Assembly: GCF_036226365.1 (NCBI RefSeq)
Contig: NZ_CP108462.1
Span: forward strand, 1,488,001-1,552,000
Direction: 5' to 3'
DNA from: Streptomyces sp. NBC_01262
GTDB taxonomy: Bacteria; Actinomycetota; Actinomycetes; Streptomycetales; Streptomycetaceae
DNA: 64,000 nucleotides
Shown: positions 16,720-23,483 of the stretch, one piece after another
How positions within the stretch are numbered: position 1 is the stretch's first letter
How the letters are laid out: each line of letters starts with the position of its first letter
Translations under genes and position numbers: made by a program
Notes under the pieces: generated by a model
Told to the model about the DNA's origin: nothing
Databases searched by the model: none
What the model saw: the letters and a program-made list of their open reading frames with translations, nothing else

Positions 16720-17226
16720 ATGCCCGATGCCATGCCCGATGCCATGCCCGATTTCCAGGACCCGCCCCGCACCTCCGGCGGTGTCGCGCTGTGCGGCGCC
16801 TGCCGCAAGGGGGCCGCCTGCAAGCTGGGCGTCGAGCAGGAGCACATGGAGGACGACGGCACGGTCCGGTTCGCCCTGACCTGCCCCCGGGACCACGAGG
16901 GCGGCCCGGATGTCGCGCACGGCGGCTGGACGGCGGCCGTCCTCGACGACTGCCTGGGCCATGTGCCGCTGCTCAACCGCGTGTTGTCGGTCACCGCCGA
17001 GCTGACGGTGAGCTTCGTCAAGCCGGTGCCGGTCGGGCGGCCGCTCGAAGTACGCGCCTGGGTCGAGCGCCGCGAGGGGTCACGCTGGTACATCTCCGGC
17101 GAGATGGTCCTGCTCCCCGGCCGCGCCGTGGTCGCGCGCGCGTCCGGCATCTGGGTCAGCCGCGACAACGGCCACTTCGCACGCCACGAGCGCTGGCTCG
17201 CCGACCAGGACGCCGGGCCTCACTGA
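16720..17226 (+). CDS. PaaI-type hotdog thioesterase
   Basis: A 168-residue hotdog protein. VAHGGWTAAVLDDCLGH is the PaaI-type active-site helix, and LTVSFVKPVPVGRPLEVRAWVERREG is the downstream sheet. A four-cysteine pattern (LCGACRKGAACKLG) near residues 24-37 may bind a metal. AAGGAG at 16707-16712 selects the ATG at 16720. The first codons are a 12-nt tandem repeat that yields MPDAMPDAMPD, offering three in-frame ATGs. It probably releases CoA from dead-end or product thioesters. It overlaps the convergent DUF2889 gene by 7 bp. Confidence 0.85.
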   Translation: MPDAMPDAMPDFQDPPRTSGGVALCGACRKGAACKLGVEQEHMEDDGTVRFALTCPRDHEGGPDVAHGGWTAAVLDDCLGHVPLLNRVLSVTAELTVSFVKPVPVGRPLEVRAWVERREGSRWYISGEMVLLPGRAVVARASGIWVSRDNGHFARHERWLADQDAGPH

Positions 17227-17819
17227 CCGAACGTCTCCACCGGCGGCACCGGAAACACACCCGTCCCCGGCCGCCAGCCCGCTTCGAGCTTGCGCACTCC
17301 CGGCCCGTCCGGCGCCCAGATGTGGCAGCTGCCGAGCACTCCCGCCGTCGTACGCGGATCATGGGTGGGCCCGGCCCCCACGCGGCGCCGGGCCTTGGCC
17401 GAGATGCCCGCCTGGACCACGGCAGGCCCCAGCAACCGCGCCAGCTCGTACAGGTGCGAGCAGCCCGAGACCCCACGGAAGCGCTCCTGGACCGCCCGGT
17501 TGAAGCCGGCGGCGATGCTCAGGCCCACCAGCCCCTCGAAGGCGGGAGTGATCCGGGGGCACTCCGCGTGCGGGAAGGTGCCCATGTCCGCCCGCGCCCC
17601 GGTGATCGTCATGTCCGCCAGCCGGACGCGTACCGTCAGCGCCATCCGGTGCAGCTCCGCGACCGAGCTTCCCGGACCCGCGTACGGCTCCGCCCAGGGG
17701 CGCTGGTCGAGCAGCTCGGCCTCGACGTCGATGGAACCGCCGTCGTCCTCGCACTCGTACGCCGTGAAGGTGATCGTACGGCGGTGCAGCGGGACCTTGT
17801 CCGTAACCTCGTCCGTCAC
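17220..17819 (-). CDS. DUF2889 family protein
   Basis: A 199-residue protein matching DUF2889 in its core: LHRRTITFTAYECEDDGG, VAELHRMALTVRVRLADMTI, and the distinctive FRGVSGCSHLYELARLLGPA near residues 125-145. The function of the family is not established; members often sit in aromatic or acyl-CoA catabolic clusters. The GTG at 17819 overlaps the stop of the crotonase gene upstream (GTGA), so it is the second gene of that short operon. Its 3' end overlaps the oppositely oriented hotdog gene by 7 bp. Confidence 0.8.
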   Translation of the reverse strand: MTDEVTDKVPLHRRTITFTAYECEDDGGSIDVEAELLDQRPWAEPYAGPGSSVAELHRMALTVRVRLADMTITGARADMGTFPHAECPRITPAFEGLVGLSIAAGFNRAVQERFRGVSGCSHLYELARLLGPAVVQAGISAKARRRVGAGPTHDPRTTAGVLGSCHIWAPDGPGVRKLEAGWRPGTGVFPVPPVETFGQ

Positions 17820-18637
17820 GAGGACCCCTCCCCCAGGCCCGCGAAGCGCGGCGGCCTGTGCTCGATGTAGCTGGTGACGCCCTCGCGGTAGTCCGGGGCG
17901 CGCTTGGCGGTGGCAAGCAGGGCGATCGCACTGTCGCGCCCGTCGGGGAAGGCCCGGGCCTGGTCGTCAAGGAGCTGTCGCTTGATGAGGGACATCGCGT
18001 ACGGGCTGCATTCGCGGGCCAGTTCGGTCGCGTACGCGAGAGCGGCGGGCAGCAGCTCGTCGGGCTCGACCAGGCGGTTGACCAGGCCCATGGCGAGGGC
18101 TTCGGGGCCGTCGACCCGGCGGGAGGACAGAAGCAGGTCGCTCGCGTGGCCGTAGCCGACGACGCGGGGGAGGATCCAGGAGACGCCGTCCTCGGCGACC
18201 AGCCCGCGCCGGCTGAACGCGGCGGCGAACCGCGCGCCGGGCACGGCGAAGCGCACGTCGCACATCAATGCCTGGATGAAGCCGATCCCCGCGCACCCGC
18301 CGTTGACGGCGGCGACGACCGGCTTGGGGAGAGCGAGCGGGCGGGTGCGGGGCGGCAGTTGGCCGGTGGGCCAGGGGCGGGCACCGGAGGAGGCGCCGTC
18401 GAGGACGCTCATGTCCATGCCGGGGCAGAAGCTGCGTCCGGCGCCGGTGAGGACCACGGCCCGTACGGCGGGGTCGGACTCGGCGCGGTCGAAGAGCTCG
18501 TTGTAGAGCAGCTCCATCTCCAGCGTCCAGGCGTTGTGGCGATCGGGGCGGTTGAGGGTCAGCACCATCACGCCGTCGGCGGTCAGCTCGCTGAGGATGA
18601 CCGGTGCGGTTGCGGGTGCGGTTGCGGTTGGTGTCAT
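17816..18637 (-). CDS. Enoyl-CoA hydratase/isomerase (crotonase fold)
   Basis: A 273-residue crotonase. VMVLTLNRPDRHNAW, VVLTGAGRSFCPGMDMSVL and VNGGCAGIGFIQALMCDVRFA form the CoA pocket and oxyanion hole. FSRRGLVAEDGVSWILPRVVG carries one acidic active-site position but lacks the first of the two hydratase glutamates, as in many actinobacterial subfamilies, so isomerase or another crotonase reaction is possible. The N-terminus TATAPATAP is coded by a short GGT-TGC-type repeat. The ATG at 18637 follows GGAGG. A palindrome (18661-18677) lies 24 bp upstream, so the operon is probably under GntR control. Confidence 0.87.
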   Translation of the reverse strand: MTPTATAPATAPVILSELTADGVMVLTLNRPDRHNAWTLEMELLYNELFDRAESDPAVRAVVLTGAGRSFCPGMDMSVLDGASSGARPWPTGQLPPRTRPLALPKPVVAAVNGGCAGIGFIQALMCDVRFAVPGARFAAAFSRRGLVAEDGVSWILPRVVGYGHASDLLLSSRRVDGPEALAMGLVNRLVEPDELLPAALAYATELARECSPYAMSLIKRQLLDDQARAFPDGRDSAIALLATAKRAPDYREGVTSYIEHRPPRFAGLGEGSS

Positions 18638-18660
18638 GGAGGATCAGCCTCCCATAATAG

Positions 18661-18677
18661 ATAGATGAATCATCTAT
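18661..18677. promoter_or_regulatory. Candidate operator: perfect palindrome ATAGATGA-A-TCATCTAT
   Basis: A perfect 17-bp palindrome with eight-base arms lies in AT-rich DNA between the divergent crotonase (start 18637) and GntR (start 18790) genes, immediately preceded by a further TAGATA-type repeat (18658-18663). It is the most symmetrical of the AT-rich sites in this island and the best candidate binding site for the adjacent GntR protein. Confidence 0.65.
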
Positions 18678-18789
18678 ATACGACCCGGCCGGTCCGCACC
18701 AGGGGGCTTCCCCTCCCCTGGTAGTCTTGTTGCATTAGGAAGATTCATTTTGCTGTATTCGCGGCAAATGGAGCACGAGGAGAAGTACC

Positions 18790-19599
18790 GTGGCCCAGCC
18801 CGCCGGCAGTGCGCAGCCGAGTTTCACGTTGCCCATCCCGACCCGGGCGCCCGTGGGCCGCCAGGTCCGCGTGCCCAAGACCGCCGAGCTCGTGGCCGGG
18901 CAGCTGCGCCGCCAGATCGTCCGGGGCGAGCTCCAGCCGGGCGACGCGCTGCCGTCGGAGTCCATGCTCATGGAGCAGTTCGGGATCTCCCGCCCGACCC
19001 TGCGCGAGGCCTTCCGCGTACTGGAGTCCGAAGCCCTGATCAGCGTCCGGCGCGGCGCCCACGGCGGCGCCCGGGTGAGCGCCCCCGACGCCGAGGTGGC
19101 CGCGCGCTACGCCGGGCTGATCCTGGAGTACCGGGGCGCCACGCTGGGCGATGTCTACCAGGCCGCCGCCTTCATCGAGCCGCCCTGCGCCCGCCAGCTC
19201 GCGACCAAGCACACCCCGGAGGACATCGCCCGCCTGCGCGAGGCGATCGCCGCCGAGAAGGCCGTCCTGGAGGACCCGCTCGCCCTGGTCGACGCCCAGG
19301 ACGCCTTCCACACCCTCCTGGTCGAGCTGACCGGCAACCAGACCCTCATCCTCCTCAGCGGCATGCTCCGCTTCATCATCGACCGCGCCAACGCCTCCCA
19401 GGTCGCCCAGGTCTCCGAGACCGGCACCCCCACCGCCCAGGCCCGCAAGGGTCACCGGGCGCACGTCAAGCTGGTCGGCCTCATCGAGGCCGGCAAGGCC
19501 GACGAGGCCGAGAAGCTGTGGCAGCGGCACATCGCCGGCGCGGACGACTACATCAACGCGGCCGGGCCCAAGACGGTCCTGGACCTGCTGGGCGACTGA
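18790..19599 (+). CDS. GntR-family transcriptional regulator, FadR/FCD type (paralogue 2)
   Basis: A 269-residue FCD regulator: winged helix (about 25-95) with recognition helix SRPTLREAFRVLESE, then a helical FCD domain (about 110-250) with DAFHTLLVEL and HRAHVKLV metal/ligand positions. It is a close paralogue of the regulator at 2575, sharing RVPK-AELVA-QLRR-I-RGEL and the whole recognition helix but differing in the N-terminal extension and parts of the effector domain. The GTG at 18790 follows GAGGAG at 18777-18782. It is divergent from the crotonase-DUF2889 operon and convergent with the hydratase operon. Shared operators with paralogue 1 are likely. Confidence 0.9.
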   Translation: MAQPAGSAQPSFTLPIPTRAPVGRQVRVPKTAELVAGQLRRQIVRGELQPGDALPSESMLMEQFGISRPTLREAFRVLESEALISVRRGAHGGARVSAPDAEVAARYAGLILEYRGATLGDVYQAAAFIEPPCARQLATKHTPEDIARLREAIAAEKAVLEDPLALVDAQDAFHTLLVELTGNQTLILLSGMLRFIIDRANASQVAQVSETGTPTAQARKGHRAHVKLVGLIEAGKADEAEKLWQRHIAGADDYINAAGPKTVLDLLGD

Positions 19600-19626
19600 G
19601 CGGTCCGTGCGTATTGTGCGGACCGT

Positions 19627-19658
19627 GGTCGGCTGGTCGCGCAGTTCCCCGCGCCCCT
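19627..19658. repeat. Streptomyces-type dispersed repeat containing GCGCAGTTCCCCGCGCCCCT
   Basis: The segment ending GCGCAGTTCCCCGCGCCCCT matches, from memory, a short sequence found in many copies between Streptomyces genes. It occupies the convergent gap between the GntR and MaoC genes and abuts the MaoC stop codon (TAG, 19657-19659 on the minus strand). Its role is unknown; it can fold only weakly as a hairpin. Confidence 0.5.
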
Positions 19659-20067
19659 ACAAGTCCAGGCGCGCCGCCGCCGTGCCCGAGACGACCTCGA
19701 CGCCGCTCTGGTTGACCGTGCGGACGGAGAACTCGGCCACCGGCCCGTCGACGCTCTCGACCGTCACCGTGGTGGTCAGGGTGTCGCCCGGCCACACCGG
19801 CGCCTTGAAGCGGACGCCGTAGCGCAGCAGCCGGTCGCGGCCCACCCAGTCGGTGAGCACGCGGCCGGTCAGGCCCATGGTGAGCATGCCGTGGGCGAAG
19901 ACGCCGGGGAAGCCGGCCACTTTCACCGCGAACTCCTGGTCGGTGTGGAGCGGGTTGAAGTCCCCGGAGGCGCCCGCGTACTGCACGATCCGGGTGCGCT
20001 TCAGGTCCTCGACCACGACCTCCTCGCGTGACTCGCCGACCTTGATCCCGTCCGCTCGCAGCGCCAT
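19657..20067 (-). CDS. MaoC-type hydratase subunit (catalytic half)
   Basis: A 136-residue hotdog protein with the complete hydratase motif YAGASGDFNPLHTDQEFA and FAHGMLTMGLTGRVLTDW. Its ATG overlaps the stop of the upstream FAS1-like half-hydratase by one base (TGATG). Adjacent genes for a non-catalytic FAS1-like subunit and a catalytic MaoC subunit are the known arrangement of heteromeric hydratases such as HadA/HadB and the steroid enzyme ChsH1/ChsH2. It should therefore work with the 20067-20492 product to hydrate bulky enoyl-CoAs. Confidence 0.88.
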   Translation of the reverse strand: MALRADGIKVGESREEVVVEDLKRTRIVQYAGASGDFNPLHTDQEFAVKVAGFPGVFAHGMLTMGLTGRVLTDWVGRDRLLRYGVRFKAPVWPGDTLTTTVTVESVDGPVAEFSVRTVNQSGVEVVSGTAAARLDL

Positions 20068-20492
20068 CAGGCGTCCTCTCCCTGGGTCGTGACCACGCCG
20101 ACCGTGCGGGCGGTGACCACCAGCTCGCCCGCCTCGTCGCGGTACTCGGTGATCTGCTCGGTGAAGCGCAGCAGCCCGGCCCGGCCCGCCTTCTCCCAGC
20201 TTCGCCCCGGCCGCGTACTGACCGTGAGCGTGACACCGGCCCGCAGCGGCCGGTGATACTCGAAGTGCTGCTCGGCGTGCAACCCGCCGCTGCCCTCGAC
20301 CGCCACACCCGGACCGCGCCCCGACCCGAGCCACTCCTCGCCGGGCAGGGGCCGCAGCGGGGAGTCCGGGTCGTAGTGCGCGGACGCCATCGTGAAGGTG
20401 GGCGGGGCCACCGTCATGTCCTCCTCGTCGCCGATGGCCCGGGCGAACATCATGATGTGCCCGGCCTCGACGGGAAATCTGGTCGCTGCCAT
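20067..20492 (-). CDS. FAS1-like dehydratase-domain protein, shortened (structural half of a heteromeric hydratase)
   Basis: A 141-residue hotdog protein of the MaoC_dehydrat_N/FAS1-like type: FPVEAGHIMMFARAIGD start, VAPPTFTMASAHYDPDSPLRP, HAEQHFEYHRPLRAGVTL and TEYRDEAGELVVTARTV. Between AIGD and VAPPTF relatives usually carry a segment of about a dozen residues resembling PNPxYxD; here only EEDMT is left, so that loop has been lost. The partner protein carries the catalytic residues, so the loss may be tolerated. GAGAGG precedes the ATG at 20492. It lies 5 bp after the thioesterase stop. Confidence 0.82.
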   Translation of the reverse strand: MAATRFPVEAGHIMMFARAIGDEEDMTVAPPTFTMASAHYDPDSPLRPLPGEEWLGSGRGPGVAVEGSGGLHAEQHFEYHRPLRAGVTLTVSTRPGRSWEKAGRAGLLRFTEQITEYRDEAGELVVTARTVGVVTTQGEDA

Positions 20493-20497
20493 ACCTC

Positions 20498-20998
20498 TCA
20501 CCTCTCTCGCTGAATGGGTTCGCGCTGAATGGGTTCGCCGACTCCGGCCCGCTCCCCGGAGATGCTCACCACGACCTGCCCACGCGCGCAGGCCGTGCCG
20601 CTGCGGTCGCGGACCTCGACCTCCGCGTGGTGGAGGCGGCCGCCGCGCCTGACGCAGAGCGCGTACGCCACGATCTCGGGACCCCGCGCCGGGGCGAGGA
20701 ACTGGACGGAGAGCGTGACGGTGGACATCCGGCTGCCCTTGTCGAAGTCGTGGCCGGCCATGACCGCGCCACCGCCCGCCGTGTCGATCAGGGCGGAGAC
20801 GACGCCGCCGTGGAAGACGCCCTCGTGGGCGGAGAGCGGCTCGGTGTAGGGGAGGGCGATCTCCACACCGCATTCGTCCCAGCGCAATACGCGCATACGG
20901 CACATGCGGTTGAAGCGGACGCCGTGCTCCCAGCGCTCCCGGAACCACGCCCGGCGGAAGCGCTGTTCCTCCTCCGCCAGTTCTGTTCTGACGCTCAT
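20498..20998 (-). CDS. PaaI-type hotdog thioesterase with duplicated C-terminal pentapeptide
   Basis: A 166-residue hotdog thioesterase: RFNRMCRMRVLRWDECGVEI, EGVFHGGVVSALIDTAGGGAV (active-site helix with HGG) and STVTLSVQFLAPARGPEIVA. GGGGAG precedes the ATG at 20998. The C-terminus ends EPIQREPIQRER because a 15-nt unit is tandemly duplicated at 20508-20537. It lies between the ACAD pair and the hydratase pair in a tight operon, so it probably hydrolyses CoA esters produced by them. It is only distantly similar to the hotdog protein at 16720. Confidence 0.87.
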   Translation of the reverse strand: MSVRTELAEEEQRFRRAWFRERWEHGVRFNRMCRMRVLRWDECGVEIALPYTEPLSAHEGVFHGGVVSALIDTAGGGAVMAGHDFDKGSRMSTVTLSVQFLAPARGPEIVAYALCVRRGGRLHHAEVEVRDRSGTACARGQVVVSISGERAGVGEPIQREPIQRER

Positions 20999-21024
20999 GC
21001 GACGACTGCTCCCCTCTGTCGTAC

Positions 21025-22209
21025 TCACGGACGCGGCTCGCGGGGCAGACCGAGCACCTGCTCGCCGATGATGTTGCGCTGGACCTGGCTCGCGCCGCCG
21101 TAGATCGTCTCGGCGAGGGAGAGCAGGAAGGTGCGCTGCCGGGTGTCGAGCGCGTAGCCGGAACCGGTGATCTGCCCGGCCGGGCCCGCGAGTTCGGAGG
21201 CGAGGTGGCCGAGGCGTACGTGGCCGGTGGATGCGTAGAGCTTGGCGATGTGCGACTGGGGTCCGGGGTCGCGGCCGGCCAGCAGCTCGCCGATGGTGCG
21301 GAGGTTGGTGGTGCGCATGATCCGTACCGACGTCCAGGCCTGGACGACCCGCGCGCGCAGCTCCGGGTCCAGCTGTCCGGCCTCGGCCTTGGCGCGGGCC
21401 GCCGCGAGCAGCGCCTCCGCCTCCCGCTCGAAGGTGAGCTGCTGGGGCAGCAGCGTCGCGCCGCGCTCGATGCCGAGGGTGCCCATCGCGGTGCGCCAGC
21501 CCTGGCCGACCTCGCCGACGACCAGGTCGGCGCGGGTGCGGGCGTCGGTGAGGAAGACCTCGGCGAACTCGTCCTGCCCGGCCAGGTTGCGGATGGTGCG
21601 CACCTCGACGCCCGGCTGGTCGGTGGGGACGAGCAGCATGCTCAGGCCCTTGTGGCGCTGCGAGTCCGGGTCGGTGCGCACCAGCACGTAGAGCCAGTCG
21701 GCGACGTGGCCCATGGTGGTCCACACCTTCTGCCCGTTGATGACCCAGTCCTCCCCGTCCCGCTCGGCCCGGGTGCGTACGGAGGCGAGGTCCGAGCCCG
21801 CGCCGGGCTCGCTGAAGCCCTGGCCCCACAGCTCGCTCACGTCGAGGATCCGGGGCAGGAAGCGCCGCTTCTGGGCCTCGCTGCCCATCGCGACCAGCAT
21901 CGGCCCGAGGAGATCGAGTGCGCTGCAGGTGGCCCGGTAGGGGGCGGCGGCGCGCGCGTACTCGTAGTTGAAGACGATCTCCTCCAGCAGCCCGAGCCCC
22001 CGGCCGCCGTACTCCTTCGGCCAGCTGATGCCGAGCCAGCCGCCCGCCGCCAGTTCGCGGTCCCAGGCCAGCCGCACCTCCCAGGCCTCGGCGTCGGTCG
22101 GGCCGCCGACGCCCCGGTGCTCGGCGAACTCGCCCACCAGGTGCCCGTCGAGCCAGTCGCGCACCTCCGCCCGGAAGCCCTCGGCCTCGGGCCCGAAATC
22201 CAGCTCCAC
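21025..22209 (-). CDS. Acyl-CoA dehydrogenase, subunit of a probable heteromeric pair
   Basis: A 394-residue ACAD: WPKEYGGRGLGLLEEIVFNYEYARAA, GFSEPGAGSDLASVRTRAERDG, VINGQKVWTTMGHVADWLY, and IYGGASQVQRNIIGEQVLGLPREP at the end. The GTG at 22209 follows AAAGGAG at 6-nt spacing. The gene next upstream on the same strand (22239) encodes a second, shorter ACAD. Such adjacent unlike ACADs form alpha2beta2 enzymes with only two FADs in steroid and bile-acid side-chain oxidation. The pair here has the same order and size difference, so a heterotetramer is likely. Confidence 0.9.
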   Translation of the reverse strand: MELDFGPEAEGFRAEVRDWLDGHLVGEFAEHRGVGGPTDAEAWEVRLAWDRELAAGGWLGISWPKEYGGRGLGLLEEIVFNYEYARAAAPYRATCSALDLLGPMLVAMGSEAQKRRFLPRILDVSELWGQGFSEPGAGSDLASVRTRAERDGEDWVINGQKVWTTMGHVADWLYVLVRTDPDSQRHKGLSMLLVPTDQPGVEVRTIRNLAGQDEFAEVFLTDARTRADLVVGEVGQGWRTAMGTLGIERGATLLPQQLTFEREAEALLAAARAKAEAGQLDPELRARVVQAWTSVRIMRTTNLRTIGELLAGRDPGPQSHIAKLYASTGHVRLGHLASELAGPAGQITGSGYALDTRQRTFLLSLAETIYGGASQVQRNIIGEQVLGLPREPRP

Positions 22210-22238
22210 CCCTTGCTCCTTTCCGCCGACGTGTGTGG

Positions 22239-23369
22239 TCACAGGCCCAGCCGCACGGCAAGCCGCTCCCGGTGCGAGGCGGCCGTGCCGAGCAGCACCT
22301 CGGAGCTCTTCGCGCGCTTGAGGTACAGATGGGCCGGGTGCTCCCAGGTGAAGCCGATGCCGCCGTGCACCTGGACGCAGTCGCCCGCGACCCGGGTGTA
22401 CGTGTCCGAGCAGTACGCCAGCGCGAGCGCGGCGGCGACCGGCAGATCCGGGGCGTCGGCCTCCAGCGCCCACAGCGCGTCGCAGACGGCGGACCGGGCG
22501 GACTCGACCTCGACCAGCATGTCCGCGCACAGATGCTTGATCCCCTGGAACGAGCCGATGGCCCGCCCGTACTGCACCCGGATCTTCGCGTACTCCACGG
22601 CCAGCTCCATCGCCCGTGAGGCTCCGCCGAGTTGCTCGGCGGCCAGCAGCACGGCGGCGGCGGCGAGGCTCCGCTCGATCACCGGCCAGGCCGCGCCCTC
22701 CGCCCCGATCAGCCGGGCGGGCACGGCGTCCAGGTCCAGGCGGGCCTGCTTGCGGGTCTGGTCCAGGGTCTCCAGCGGCGTACGGACCAGCCCGGGCGCG
22801 CCCGCCTCGACGGCGAACAGGCTGAGCCCGGCGTCCGTACGGGCCGCCACCAGGAGCAGGTCGGCGGTGTGGCCGTCGGGGACGTAGTTCTTGGCGCCGG
22901 TGACGGCCCAGCCGGTGGCCGTTCGCCGGGCGTGGGCGGCCACCCCCCGCTCGTCCCAGCTGCCGCCGTCCTCGGTGAAGGCCAGCGTCGCCACCGTCTC
23001 CCCCGCCGCGATGCCCGGGAGCAGGTCCTTGCGGGCGGCCTCGTCGCCACTGCGCAGCAGCGCCTCGGCGGCCAGGGCGACGGTGGCGAGGTAGGGGGCG
23101 CAGAGCAGGGCGCGTCCGGTCTCCTCGAAGACGATGCCCAGCTCGACGTACCCGTAGCCGGCGCCGCCGTACTCCTCGGGGACGGCGAGCCCCTGGAGGC
23201 CGAGTTCGGCGCCCATGCGGCGCCATTGGGCGGGGTCGTAGCCCCGGGTCGTGGCCATCAGGTCCCGTACGTCTGCCTCCGTCGAGTGCTTGGAGAGGAA
23301 GGAGCGAACGACCTTGCGCAGCTCGTCCTGCTCCTCGGTGTAGGTGCCGGTGAGTGTGTGGTGGGCCAT
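22239..23369 (-). CDS. Acyl-CoA dehydrogenase, second subunit of the probable heteromeric pair
   Basis: A 376-residue ACAD of the divergent partner type: YTEEQDELRKVVRSFLSK start, VPEEYGGAGYGYVELGIVFEETGRAL, LAFTEDGGSWDERGV in place of the usual SEPGAGSD (a degraded FAD/substrate loop), VQYGRAIGSFQGIKHLCADM, and CVQVHGGIGFTWEHPAHLYLKRA near the end. The loss of the canonical FAD loop agrees with pairs in which one subunit contributes only part of each site. The ATG at 23369 lies 29 bp upstream of its partner across a short gap. It heads the ACAD-ACAD-thioesterase-hydratase operon and is divergent from the amidohydrolase. Confidence 0.9.
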   Translation of the reverse strand: MAHHTLTGTYTEEQDELRKVVRSFLSKHSTEADVRDLMATTRGYDPAQWRRMGAELGLQGLAVPEEYGGAGYGYVELGIVFEETGRALLCAPYLATVALAAEALLRSGDEAARKDLLPGIAAGETVATLAFTEDGGSWDERGVAAHARRTATGWAVTGAKNYVPDGHTADLLLVAARTDAGLSLFAVEAGAPGLVRTPLETLDQTRKQARLDLDAVPARLIGAEGAAWPVIERSLAAAAVLLAAEQLGGASRAMELAVEYAKIRVQYGRAIGSFQGIKHLCADMLVEVESARSAVCDALWALEADAPDLPVAAALALAYCSDTYTRVAGDCVQVHGGIGFTWEHPAHLYLKRAKSSEVLLGTAASHRERLAVRLGL

Positions 23370-23393
23370 CCCGGAGTCCAGTCCTTGCCAGGC

Positions 23394-23415
23394 TAGATAG
23401 AGTTAGATAATTATA
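23394..23415. promoter_or_regulatory. Divergent promoter with TAGATA direct repeats and TATAAT
   Basis: TAGATA occurs twice at exactly 10-bp spacing (23394-23399 and 23404-23409), one helical turn apart. ATTATA (23410-23415) gives a TATAAT -10-like hexamer on the minus strand for the ACAD operon. The island lies between the divergent ACAD (23369) and amidohydrolase (23484) genes. Confidence 0.5.
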
Positions 23416-23483
23416 GTAACCACAATAAGTTGAGTGAGCCAGATCAGAGCCGCATCAGCCAGATCAGAGGGAGGACCACCGCG

